From NCBI GenBank assembly GCA_025758045.1, contig CP107208.1, positions 2,604,001-2,668,000 of the forward strand: a DNA stretch of 64,000 nt, read 5' to 3'. A program made the position numbers and the translations under genes. Numbering within the stretch: position 1 is the stretch's first letter; every line of letters begins with the position of its first letter. The DNA is from Oscillospiraceae bacterium (GTDB lineage: Bacteria; Bacillota; Clostridia; Oscillospirales; Ruminococcaceae). The notes below the pieces were generated by a model. That model made no database searches, was not told where the DNA came from, and saw only the letters and a list, made by a program, of their open reading frames with translations. This document shows positions 7,598 to 15,455 of the stretch, one piece after another.

Positions 7598-8815
7598 ATG
7601 TATTTTTTCGTGTATTCCATATTTCGCAACTTGGCCATTATTATTTTAAGTGCTAAATTTTGCGGTCTGGCCGCCCGTAAATGTAAGGCGCCCCAGGTCG
7701 TCGGTGAGATTCTCGCCGGTCTGCTCATCGGTCCCTGCCTGCTGAACCTCGTGCAGATCAGCGACACGATCTCGGTCTTTGCCGAGATTGGCGTTGTGCT
7801 GTTGATGTTCTCCACCGGCCTTGGCACCAACCTGAAAGAGCTGCTGCGTGCAGGCCCCATCGCTACGCTGGTCGCTTGCATCGGCGTGTTTGTACCGCTG
7901 GTAGGCGGCACGCTGCTGTATGGTGCCTTCTTTGGCCTGGGGGAGATCGGCAGCCCAGAGTTCTACCGCGCACTCTTCATCGGCACGATCATGACCGCCA
8001 CCAGCGTTTCCATCACGGTGGCCACCCTGCAGGAGTTGGGGCAGTTGAAAGGCTTCCTTGGTACCACGATCGTCAGTGCTGCCGTTATCGATGACGTCAT
8101 CGGTATCGTCGTGCTGACCTGCGTCATTGGCGCCAGCTCCGGTACCGGTACAGGCCTGGGCGCTGTGCTCATCAACACGGTGTTGTTCTTCCTGGTTTCT
8201 ATCGGTGTCGGTGTGATCATTCACTATGCCATGAAATGGCTGGACAAACGCAACCCCCACACCCAGCGCATCACCGTTGTCAGTATCGCTTTCTGCTTTG
8301 CCATGGCCTATATTGCCGAGCAGTACTTTGGTATTGCCGACATCACCGGTGCCTACATTGCCGGCATTGTGCTGTGCGCCATGGACGATGCCTCCTACGT
8401 TGAGCGCCGCATCGACATCAGCAACTATGTTATCTTCGCCCCTGTGTTCTTCGCCAGCATCGGCCTGAAAACCGACGTCAGCGGCCTGACCCCGGAGATC
8501 CTGCTGTTCTGCGTTTGCTTCGTCATCGTTGCCCTGCTGACAAAAATTATCGGCTGCGGCTGTGCTGCCAAGATCTGCGGCTTCAACTGGCCCGACTCTC
8601 TCAAGGTCGGCATTGGCATGATGACCCGCGGTGAGGTCGCCCTGATCGTCGCCCAGAAGGGCCTGGCGGTCGGCATGGTAGATTCGGTCTACTTTACCGC
8701 CGTCATCCTGCTGATTGTTGTTTCTTCCGTCGCAACCCCCATTGCGCTGAAACTGCTCTTCCACAAGTATCCGCCGGTTCCGCATCCGAGCCAGTTGAAA
8801 GCTGAAAAAGCGTAA
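7598..8815 (+). CDS. Cation:proton antiporter (CPA2 family)
   Basis: About 405 residues with some 12 hydrophobic segments. The N-terminus CKAPQVVGEILAGLLIGP and the motif EIGVVLLMFSTGL are characteristic of KefB/NapA-type Na+/H+ or K+/H+ exchangers; the SAAVIDDVIGIVVL segment holds the paired Asp residues used for ion exchange. It lacks the C-terminal RCK/TrkA domain of KefB/C. The start is uncertain: ATG 7598 abuts its AGGGG, and GTG 7610, four codons later, has better spacing. It probably serves ion or pH homeostasis. Confidence 0.9.
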   Translation: MYFFVYSIFRNLAIIILSAKFCGLAARKCKAPQVVGEILAGLLIGPCLLNLVQISDTISVFAEIGVVLLMFSTGLGTNLKELLRAGPIATLVACIGVFVPLVGGTLLYGAFFGLGEIGSPEFYRALFIGTIMTATSVSITVATLQELGQLKGFLGTTIVSAAVIDDVIGIVVLTCVIGASSGTGTGLGAVLINTVLFFLVSIGVGVIIHYAMKWLDKRNPHTQRITVVSIAFCFAMAYIAEQYFGIADITGAYIAGIVLCAMDDASYVERRIDISNYVIFAPVFFASIGLKTDVSGLTPEILLFCVCFVIVALLTKIIGCGCAAKICGFNWPDSLKVGIGMMTRGEVALIVAQKGLAVGMVDSVYFTAVILLIVVSSVATPIALKLLFHKYPPVPHPSQLKAEKA

Positions 8816-8819
8816 CGTC

Positions 8820-8863
8820 TAAAAAATCAGCCGTTCCCACAGCAGGGAACGGCTGATTTTTTG
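8820..8863. terminator. Bidirectional terminator
   Basis: AAAAAATCAGCCGTTCCC, loop ACAGCA, GGGAACGGCTGATTTTTT: 18 perfect pairs between convergent genes. Confidence 0.95.
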
Positions 8864-8866
8864 TCA

Positions 8867-9637
8867 TCAATAGGATTCGTGGCGTACAAAGCCGCCCAGT
8901 TCCTCGGTGGTGGTAAGGCCCTGCGCCAATGCCTTGCTGCGCATAGCGGCGTAAAACTCGGCGTCGGTGGCCTGCCTGTACGGCTCCAGGAAGAAATAGC
9001 CAATGCCCAACGTGAACATACAAAGCAGAATCCAGCCGGCAAACGAAAGGCCAAGCACAAAGTAGTGGAACTTTTCACCGTCCATAATGTCTTTGCTCAA
9101 CTGCATGGCGCGGGTGGTCGTCATGTAGGGGTTTTCTGCCAGTAGATAGGGGACCAGCGCGTAGCAATAATCCCAATAAATACCGGGAACCACAAAAAGA
9201 AGCGTGCCTACAAAAATTTTCAGATTCTTCAAGAACTGTACCTTGACCACGTTCATGTACGGCGTGCGGAATACGCTTGTCACCGTAGCAGCAGGGGAAA
9301 GTGCCTGGCGGCTTTCCATAAAGTAGCGGTCACGGCCGACCTCCAGCGGGGCAGTCACAAAAATCGACCACAGCAGGGAGATCACCGCGGCCAGCACAGC
9401 GACGACCAGAATCGTCATAAGCATCTGATACGAAAGGCTGTCCAGGTAGTTTGCCACACGGTCATAGGCCGTATCGCTGCCCGTGACGGTGTCCATCGTA
9501 TAGCGGGAACCGCCCGTTGAGGCGCTGCTGCCGCCAACACCGACGAGCCCCAGCACCAGGCAGATCCAGAAACATCGCCAGTAGCGGCCTCGTAGCGCCT
9601 GCTTAGCGTTTGTCTTTAATAAAGAACATGTCCACAT
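8867..9637 (-). CDS. DUF975 family membrane protein
   Basis: 256 residues with about five membrane segments. The motifs APLEVGRDRYFME and, later, VVPGIYWDYCYALVPYLLAENP match the DUF975 family (basic N-terminus with LKTNAKQALRGRYWR, then PL-VG-RYF). Such proteins are widespread and unassigned in Firmicutes. GGAGGT lies 9 bases before the ATG at 9637. It appears monocistronic. No function can be inferred beyond an integral membrane location. Confidence 0.8.
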   Translation of the reverse strand: MWTCSLLKTNAKQALRGRYWRCFWICLVLGLVGVGGSSASTGGSRYTMDTVTGSDTAYDRVANYLDSLSYQMLMTILVVAVLAAVISLLWSIFVTAPLEVGRDRYFMESRQALSPAATVTSVFRTPYMNVVKVQFLKNLKIFVGTLLFVVPGIYWDYCYALVPYLLAENPYMTTTRAMQLSKDIMDGEKFHYFVLGLSFAGWILLCMFTLGIGYFFLEPYRQATDAEFYAAMRSKALAQGLTTTEELGGFVRHESY

Positions 9638-9659
9638 AATTTTTGCACCTCCGTGTATT

Positions 9660-9845
9660 TACCTTTCATTATAGCAAATATCACGGTAAAAGCAAGGAAA
9701 ACAAAAACAAAAGGCTCTAAGCCGAAGCATAAAGCTTTGATGCGGATATGGGATTTTCCCGCGCACTAAGCAAAGCCCCACTGGGGCTTTGTTTGCCGCC
9801 TGCGGACGGCCGTGCTGTTCAAATCCTCTTCACCGCAAAGCCAAC
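9660..9845. other. Non-coding spacer with a hairpin and a tRNA-like relic
   Basis: No gene is evident. A hairpin CAAAGCCCC/GGGGCTTTG lies at about 9770-9791. The stretch GTTCAAATCC (about 9818-9827) followed by TCTTCACCGC resembles a tRNA T-loop and acceptor 3' side, and GCGGATA lies about 90 bases before it. No intact cloverleaf forms, so at most this is a decayed tRNA fragment. Confidence 0.35.
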
Positions 9846-9879
9846 AAGAAAGCCCCGAACCTAAGTTCGGGGCTTTCTT
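9846..9879. terminator. Terminator of tRNA-Leu copy 1
   Basis: AAGAAAGCCCCGAAC, loop CTAA, GTTCGGGGCTTTCTT: 15 perfect pairs, usable from both sides. Confidence 0.93.
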
Positions 9880-9881
9880 GT

Positions 9882-9968
9882 TGGTGCGGATGAAGGGATT
9901 TGAACCCACACTCTTTTAAGGGAACTAGAACCTGAATCTAGCGCGTCTGCCAGTTCCGCCACATCCGC
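9882..9968 (-). tRNA. tRNA-Leu (CAG), copy 1
   Basis: 87 nt with encoded CCA. Acceptor GCGGATG/CATCCGC, anticodon stem-loop CTAGA-TTCAGGT-TCTAG with anticodon CAG, class II variable arm, T-arm GGGTTCAAATCCC. Identical to the copy at 11769-11855 on the opposite strand. It reads CUG, by eye the dominant Leu codon here. Confidence 0.97.
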
Positions 9969-10005
9969 ATATTCTGTTGTACCCGTTGCCCGGGCGACGC
10001 ATATT

Positions 10006-10034
10006 ATTATAGCGGACACATATCGGAATGTCAA
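10006..10034 (-). promoter_or_regulatory. tRNA-Leu copy 1 promoter
   Basis: On the minus strand TTGACA (10029-10034), 17-base spacer, TATAAT (10006-10011): a perfect consensus followed by a leader shared with copy 2. Confidence 0.92.
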
Positions 10035-10121
10035 GCGCTTTTTTAGAAAAAATCCGATTTTTTCCAAAAAAAGCTGCAAACCAAAACCGCAGGGGCTTTT
10101 CCCTGCGGTTTTCAGCGAATC

Positions 10122-11387
10122 TTACTTTTTACCAACCAGAAAATCCGGCAGCGGACGGCCGGTCTTGCGCCACTGATAATACTCAGCGGTGGCAGCAAAC
10201 TCAACGTCACCGGCAGAGTTCAGGGCCGTCTCGACGGAATCCTGAATGACGCCGATGATGAAGCCAACGCCAACGACCTGCATGGCAATGTCATTGGAGA
10301 TGCCGAACAGCGAGCAAGCCATAGGAATCAACAACAGCGAACCACCGGCCACGCCAGAAGCACCGCAGGCGCCCAGAGCAGACATGATGGAAAGCAGGAC
10401 AGCGGCAGGCACGGAAACCTGCATGCCCAGCGTGTTGGCGGCGGCCAGCGTCATAATGGTAATGGTGATGGCGGCGCCGTCCATGTTAATGGTAGCGCCC
10501 AGCGGGATAGAAACGGAGTAGACGTCCTTATCCAGGCCCAGCTTCTCGCACAGGGCCATGTTGACGGGGATGTTGGCAGCTGAGCTGCGAGTGAAGAAAG
10601 CCGTCAGGCCGGACTCGCGCAGGCAGCGGAAAACCAGTGGATACGGGTTGCAGTGCAGATAAATGAAAATGATCAGCGGGTTGATGACCAGAGCCATCAG
10701 CAGCATGGTACCCACCAGCAACAGCAATAGGCGGCCATACTGCGTAAAGATGGACAGGCCGTTGCTGGCCACATTGGTGAAAACCAGGCCCATGATGCCG
10801 AACGGTGCCAGGTTGATGACCCAGCGCACGATTTGCGAAACGGCGTCCGAAGTATCTGACAAGAACTTTTTGGTGCCGTCCGTGGCGATGCTCTTCATGG
10901 CCAAACCAAACAGGCAGGCCCACATCAGGATGCCAATGTAGTTGCCGTTCATAATGGCACTGAGCGGGTTGGACACGATGTTGGCCAGCAGGGTGTGTAG
11001 GACGTCACCCAGACCCTGGGGGATAACGTCAGCTGTGGCGGCCTCGGCCAGAACGAGATTCTGTGGGAACAGCATGCTAGTGATGACCGACAGGGTGGCG
11101 GCGATAAAGGTGGTCAGCATGTAAAGCCACACGACTGTGCCGAAACGGCGGTCCAGCTTGGACGACCCCTGGGCCAGTGCACTGGTGACAATGACGAAGA
11201 CCAGTACAGGGGCAACGCCTTTCAAGGCACCGACGAACAGATTGCCGAGTTCCTCCAGCCAGGTGGCACCCGGGCAGAGCAGCGCCAGCACAGCGCCGAT
11301 GACAAGGCCGATGGCGATACGCAGGATCAAGCTTGTATCGTTGTACTTTTTGGCAATCGATTTAACTGCCGAAGTGAATGAATTCAT
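10122..11387 (-). CDS. sstT: Serine/threonine:Na+ symporter SstT
   Basis: 421 residues with eight or more hydrophobic segments. It belongs to the dicarboxylate/amino acid:cation symporter family: the serine-rich reentrant loop FFTRSSAANIPVNM and GATINMDGAAITITIM are the substrate and cation signatures, and the SSAANIPV form is typical of SstT. It imports serine and threonine with sodium. The start at 11387 is chosen because AGAGGAAGAGG precedes it; longer in-frame extensions are not conserved in type. The gene lies alone between two inverted tRNA-Leu copies. Confidence 0.92.
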   Translation of the reverse strand: MNSFTSAVKSIAKKYNDTSLILRIAIGLVIGAVLALLCPGATWLEELGNLFVGALKGVAPVLVFVIVTSALAQGSSKLDRRFGTVVWLYMLTTFIAATLSVITSMLFPQNLVLAEAATADVIPQGLGDVLHTLLANIVSNPLSAIMNGNYIGILMWACLFGLAMKSIATDGTKKFLSDTSDAVSQIVRWVINLAPFGIMGLVFTNVASNGLSIFTQYGRLLLLLVGTMLLMALVINPLIIFIYLHCNPYPLVFRCLRESGLTAFFTRSSAANIPVNMALCEKLGLDKDVYSVSIPLGATINMDGAAITITIMTLAAANTLGMQVSVPAAVLLSIMSALGACGASGVAGGSLLLIPMACSLFGISNDIAMQVVGVGFIIGVIQDSVETALNSAGDVEFAATAEYYQWRKTGRPLPDFLVGKK

Positions 11388-11702
11388 GAAATCCTCTTCC
11401 CTCTTTTGTTTTTTCATGGCAGCAGGTGCCATGCCCGCGGCAGCCTGCCGCACAGCAGAACCGCGAATGTACCCATTATACAAGGATAAAAAACGGAAAA
11501 CAAGAGGAGCTTTGATGTGGCTACGTTGTTTTTGTGCTTTTTTTGCCGAACGAACGACAAAAAATGTCGAAAAAATGTTTTTGTAGAGAATATCGATGTG
11601 CATGAATGGCGGACAAACATGAAAACTTTAAAGTCCTATTTGTTGATACAACGTATATTTTTAAAAATTTCACAGAAAGTTATACTTTTTTGCAGAAAAC
11701 GC
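11388..11702. other. Intergenic region upstream of sstT
   Basis: About 315 bases, AT-rich in its right half. I see the sstT ribosome site next to its start and nothing else I can name up to the tRNA-Leu copy 2 promoter. Confidence 0.5.
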
Positions 11703-11731
11703 TTGACAATTTGGTATGTGTCCGCTATAAT
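11703..11731 (+). promoter_or_regulatory. tRNA-Leu copy 2 promoter
   Basis: TTGACA (11703-11708), 17-base spacer, TATAAT (11726-11731). The sequence from the spacer's 3' half onward matches copy 1 almost base for base. Confidence 0.92.
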
Positions 11732-11768
11732 AATATGCGTCGCCCGGGCAACGGGCACAACAGAATAT

Positions 11769-11855
11769 GCGGATGTGGCGGAACTGGCAGACGCGCTAGA
11801 TTCAGGTTCTAGTTCCCTTAAAAGAGTGTGGGTTCAAATCCCTTCATCCGCACCA
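11769..11855 (+). tRNA. tRNA-Leu (CAG), copy 2
   Basis: 87 nt, CCA encoded, same sequence as copy 1 but on the plus strand. The shared upstream leader and a related downstream hairpin show that the whole transcription unit was duplicated in inverted orientation. Confidence 0.97.
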
Positions 11856-11857
11856 AT

Positions 11858-11892
11858 AAAAACCTCGAATTTAGGTTCGAGGTTTTTATTTT
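11858..11892 (+). terminator. Terminator of tRNA-Leu copy 2
   Basis: AAAAACCTCGAA pairs with TTCGAGGTTTTT across a 6-base loop, followed by ATTTTTT. Confidence 0.92.
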
Positions 11893-11983
11893 TTATCATT
11901 TTAAGTCCATACATAAAAATACAGTGCATACCGCAAATAAACCATGGTATGCACTGCGTCTTTTTAGTTTAGGTTCTCAATCA

Positions 11984-12847
11984 TCACTTCCTCAACCGCT
12001 TATAATACTGCCGATACTGCTGCGGTGAAAGTCCCGTGGCGTCCTTAAATACACGGCGGAAGTGTGCTGTTGTCAAAAAGCCTGTCTTTTCGGAGATGTC
12101 CGAGATGCTCTCGTTGGTCTTTTCGATCAGGTTTTGCGCAGCCTTGATCCGCACGCCGTTGATATACTCGATCAGGCTCAGGTTGATGGACTTTTTAAAC
12201 AGCCGGCTCAGGTAGTACGGGCTGATGTAAAACTGGCTGGCAATGCCGGTCAGGGTCAGTTTTTCCGCGTAATGCTCGGCGATATAGGTCTGAATCTGCT
12301 CCACGATATGGTTGCTGACGCGGCCGCTTTCGCCGCCCTGGGCCTGCTGCTGTTTGCACAGGTCCTTCAGCTCCAACAGCAGGGTAGCCAGCAGCATCTT
12401 ACGCACCGCCTCGCCCTCGGCGCTGGTCTGCTCCTGCAGTTCCAGCAATTGCTGCAGCATCGAGTAGATGTGATTCTGCTGCTTGACCGTGATGTTGGAC
12501 AGCAGGTGGTTATGCTCCTCGCTCAAAAAGGAGAAGAAGTCCACCTCCGGGAAGATTTCGGCAATCTTGCCCAGATACTCGGCGCTGAAATTCAGCACAA
12601 TACGGCTGGACGGCGTGTCGCCCACAGAGGCCGTCTTATGGATTTGGTTGTCGCCGATCAGCACCACGCTGCCGGCATTGACGATATAAGCGGCGTCCTC
12701 GATAAAATAGCGGCGCGTGCCCTCGATCTCATAGTAGATCTCGTATTTGTGGTGGATATGGAAGCAGGGCATTTCAAAGCCGGTAGCGCGGTCGACGCGC
12801 TCAATAAAAAAGTCCATGCGTGGGGAATAGGTATATTCGGAAGCCAT
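11984..12847 (-). CDS. AraC family transcriptional regulator
   Basis: 287 residues. The N-terminal cupin-like ligand domain (about 1-110) has HIHHKYEIYYEIEG. The C-terminal double helix-turn-helix (about 185-285) has LTLTGIASQFYISPYYLSRLFKKS and ends in FRRVFKDATGLSPQQYR, the AraC signature. Domain order is that of sugar-responsive AraC regulators. No sugar genes are adjacent, so the target is unknown. GAGGTG lies 6 bases before the ATG at 12847. Confidence 0.93.
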   Translation of the reverse strand: MASEYTYSPRMDFFIERVDRATGFEMPCFHIHHKYEIYYEIEGTRRYFIEDAAYIVNAGSVVLIGDNQIHKTASVGDTPSSRIVLNFSAEYLGKIAEIFPEVDFFSFLSEEHNHLLSNITVKQQNHIYSMLQQLLELQEQTSAEGEAVRKMLLATLLLELKDLCKQQQAQGGESGRVSNHIVEQIQTYIAEHYAEKLTLTGIASQFYISPYYLSRLFKKSINLSLIEYINGVRIKAAQNLIEKTNESISDISEKTGFLTTAHFRRVFKDATGLSPQQYRQYYKRLRK

Positions 12848-12975
12848 ACCGGCACCTCATCTTTACGGATATTTTTTGTACGGTTTTCTTTAGAATAGCA
12901 CAATTCTTGCTACATTTCAAATATTTTTTCTCTATTTCAAGGCAGAATCACAGCCTTTTAGCACTATACCGCACA

Positions 12976-13015
12976 AAAATTGCCGTTCCAGTGCTTTTCA
13001 GCTGCCGGAACGGCA
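12976..13015 (-). terminator. Terminator of the rex-tdk transcript
   Basis: On the minus strand TGCCGTTCC and GGAACGGCA form a 9-pair stem followed by ATTTTTG. Confidence 0.8.
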
Positions 13016-13028
13016 TCTTGCTTTTCTA

Positions 13029-13637
13029 TTAGTCTTTTTTGTGGCGCTTTAAAAACGCGCGATACTCACGGTACCAGCACTGAGGGCACAAACTCTGATA
13101 CTCCACATCATCCACCGTGTCAATGGCCACCTGGGCACCCTCGAACACATACTCGCCGTTAACCTTGCGTCCGTTGCAGATGGCCTTACGGCCGCAGGCA
13201 CAGATGGTTTTCAGTTCCTCAATGGTATGGGCCAGTTCCAGCAGGCGGGTAGAGCCAGGGAAGCCGCGCATCATAAAGTCAGCACGCAAGCCGTAGCAGA
13301 TGACCGGGATGCCAAGATCCACCGTGACCAGGAACAGCTGCTCAGCCTGTTCCGGCGTAAAGAACTGGCTCTCATCGCACAGTACACAGGCGGGGGCACC
13401 ATGTTCGGCCGAGTCCTGCTTGACAAGCTCCACCACATCCATCTCAGGCGTGACAAGTTTGTCCACTTTACAGCTGATGCCCAGTCGGGAAACGATGGAA
13501 TCCTGGCCCTTGGTATCGACAGCAGGTTTCAAGATCAGCACCCGCATGCCACGCTCTTTATAGTTGTAGGCCACCTGCATCAAGGCGGTGGTCTTGCCGC
13601 TGTTCATGGCACCGTAGCGGAAATATAACTTTGCCAT
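13029..13637 (-). CDS. tdk: Thymidine kinase, type II
   Basis: 202 residues. It phosphorylates thymidine to dTMP in nucleotide salvage. The P-loop is YGAMNSGKTTAL (residues 8-19); DESQFF gives the Walker B-like metal site; a zinc-binding set is formed by CACGRKAIC and CPQCW near the C-terminus; the lasso loop FRxxFPG-like region (FMMRGFPGS) is present. It starts 16 bases after the rex stop and probably shares its transcript. AAGGAGCGGG precedes ATG 13637. Confidence 0.96.
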   Translation of the reverse strand: MAKLYFRYGAMNSGKTTALMQVAYNYKERGMRVLILKPAVDTKGQDSIVSRLGISCKVDKLVTPEMDVVELVKQDSAEHGAPACVLCDESQFFTPEQAEQLFLVTVDLGIPVICYGLRADFMMRGFPGSTRLLELAHTIEELKTICACGRKAICNGRKVNGEYVFEGAQVAIDTVDDVEYQSLCPQCWYREYRAFLKRHKKD

Positions 13638-13653
13638 TACCCGCTCCTTTATC

Positions 13654-14292
13654 TTAGTCTTTATTGCGCAGGCGGTAGCCCAGGCTCATCAGGCTGTCGC
13701 CCAAATGGACGTTTTCCACCGTAACGCCGGGATACTCGACTGACAGGTCATAGTGGCTGAAGTTCCAGAAGCCCTGGATGCCATGGGTCACCAGCTCACC
13801 GGAAAGTTCCATCGCGCTCTGGCGTGGGACGCAAAGTACCGCCACGGTGGGGTGATGCTCGGCGCAGAAGGCCTCCAGCTCGCTCAGCGGGTAGATGGTT
13901 GCTCCGCCCATCTCCTTGCCGCACAGTTCGGGGTTGATGTCGAACACGCCGATCAGCTTATATCCGTTGGTATCGCGGCTGATGAAGCTGGACACCGCAG
14001 AACCCAGGCGGCCAGCGCCGATCAGGATGGTGGGCAGCTTTTCGCCGTCGCTAAACAGCAGTTTGCCGATCTCTGCCCGCAGCACATCCACCTTATAACC
14101 GATGCCCTGCTGGCCAAAACCACCGAAACAGTTGAAGTCCTGGCGCACCTGGCTGGCAGTGGTGCCCATCATGTGGGCCAGCTCGCTGGAGGAGATTTTC
14201 TCCTTGCCGTCGGCCGACAGGGTCGTCAGGTAGCGGTAATACTTGGGAAGACGCTTGATAACGGGAAGAGATACCTTGCTTTGAATTGCCAT
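13654..14292 (-). CDS. rex: Redox-sensing transcriptional repressor Rex
   Basis: 212 residues. Rex senses the NADH/NAD+ ratio and represses fermentation and respiratory genes when NADH is low. An N-terminal winged helix (about 5-80, ISSSELAHMMGTTASQVRQDF with the recognition helix) precedes a Rossmann NAD domain with IGAGRLGSAV (about 92-101) and FDINPELCG. A domain-swapped C-terminal helix (LGYRLRNKD region) ends the protein. GAGGT lies 8 bases before ATG. The promoter carries a perfect palindrome over its -10 box, described separately, which implies autoregulation. Confidence 0.96.
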   Translation of the reverse strand: MAIQSKVSLPVIKRLPKYYRYLTTLSADGKEKISSSELAHMMGTTASQVRQDFNCFGGFGQQGIGYKVDVLRAEIGKLLFSDGEKLPTILIGAGRLGSAVSSFISRDTNGYKLIGVFDINPELCGKEMGGATIYPLSELEAFCAEHHPTVAVLCVPRQSAMELSGELVTHGIQGFWNFSHYDLSVEYPGVTVENVHLGDSLMSLGYRLRNKD

Positions 14293-14347
14293 GATACTTA
14301 CCTCACAATGCCGGGATGCGAATGCCCGGAAAGAATCCCTTTTGCTA

Positions 14348-14369
14348 AATTTATAACTTATTATAAATT
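14348..14369. promoter_or_regulatory. Candidate Rex operator overlapping the rex -10
   Basis: A perfect inverted repeat: AATTTATAA (14348-14356), spacer CTTA, TTATAAATT (14361-14369). It has the 7-4-7 layout of Rex sites (TTGTTAA-N4-TTAACAA in clostridia) with two changed positions per half, and it covers the -10 box of rex. Confidence 0.65.
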
Positions 14370-14388
14370 GCGCACTTCAAATTGTCAA
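14360..14388 (-). promoter_or_regulatory. rex promoter
   Basis: On the minus strand TTGACA (14383-14388), 17-base spacer, TATAAT (14360-14365): full consensus. Confidence 0.88.
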
Positions 14389-14566
14389 TTTTTTATCTAA
14401 GTTTTTTCGTAATTTCTAACCATCGTGTGCAGGAAAGAGCAAAATATTTTCGTTTTTATCGTCTTTTGCAGGCTTTTACGCTGATTCATATGTATCTTGC
14501 GCTTTTCTCTTTCGCATATCCGCCCTGCGTTCCGTGCATACTAAACCAGAAAGGGGGCTACTCGCT

Positions 14567-15286
14567 ATGGAACCGACCTCGAAAAAGACCAAGTCACGTC
14601 CAAAACTCAACCCAACCGAGAGCGCCGCACTCCAAAGTCTGGAGCATGATCTTATTACCGACAGCGGCACCGTACCTGCCACCAAGGGCCGCCACGCCAT
14701 CCACTGCCTGACCGTCATCGGTACCATCGAGGGCCACACCCTGGCCCCGGATGCCCAGAAAACCACCAAGTATGAGCACGTCATCCCGCAGCTGGTGGAT
14801 ATTGAGGAGGACCCGGAGATCGAAGGCCTGCTGGTCATTTTAAACACCGTGGGCGGTGATGTGGAAGCTGGCCTCGCCCTGGCCGAGCTTATCGCCGGGG
14901 TGAATAAGCCCAGTGCCACACTGGTGCTGGGCGGCGGCCACTCCATCGGTATCCCGTTGGCGGTGTCGGCCCGGCGCAGCTTTATCGTACCCACCGCCAC
15001 CATGACGGTACACCCTGTGCGCCATTCCGGTATGGTGCTGGGCGTACCCCAGACCCTGCGCTACTTTGAGCAGATGCAGGAGCGCATCGTTGGCTTTGTA
15101 GCCAGCCATTCCAAGATCACTGCCCGCCGCTTTACCGCCCTGATGCACAACACCGGCGAGCTTGTGATGGACATGGGCACCGTGCTGGACGGTCGCCAGG
15201 CCGTGGAGGAAGGCCTGATCGATGAACTGGGTGGCCTGGGCGACGCACTGCGCTATTTATATAAGGAAATCGAATCCGGCAGGTAA
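14567..15286 (+). CDS. ClpP-family serine protease (TepA/YmfB type)
   Basis: 239 residues. The core matches ClpP-like translocation-enhancing proteins: ILNTVGGDVEAGLALAE (oxyanion strand), LGGGHSIGIPLAV with the presumed nucleophile Ser, and a catalytic-type His in TVHPVRHSG. A lysine-rich N-terminus of about 25 residues precedes the core. Its place directly before ftsK/spoIIIE repeats the B. subtilis ymfB-spoIIIE order. AAAGGGGG lies 9 bases before ATG 14567. The substrate is not known; no ATPase partner is nearby. Confidence 0.85.
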   Translation: MEPTSKKTKSRPKLNPTESAALQSLEHDLITDSGTVPATKGRHAIHCLTVIGTIEGHTLAPDAQKTTKYEHVIPQLVDIEEDPEIEGLLVILNTVGGDVEAGLALAELIAGVNKPSATLVLGGGHSIGIPLAVSARRSFIVPTATMTVHPVRHSGMVLGVPQTLRYFEQMQERIVGFVASHSKITARRFTALMHNTGELVMDMGTVLDGRQAVEEGLIDELGGLGDALRYLYKEIESGR

Positions 15287-15455
15287 CACAGCTTTTTGTG
15301 CTATCTGCCAAAAGGGCAGGGGATAACTCACCTGCGGATTTTTCGTTTACAAGCCTCGCGATTCGTGATAGAATAATAGGGAATGTTCGCATGGGCTGAC
15401 TTTCAGCCCGGTTTAAGATAGAATTCCTATGTAGAATAGTGGGGTAGTAAGAAAC

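Noticed and set aside
11517..11972. 151-codon open frame across the tRNA-Leu copy 2
   Set aside because: It runs through promoter, tRNA and terminator; the tRNA explains the sequence.
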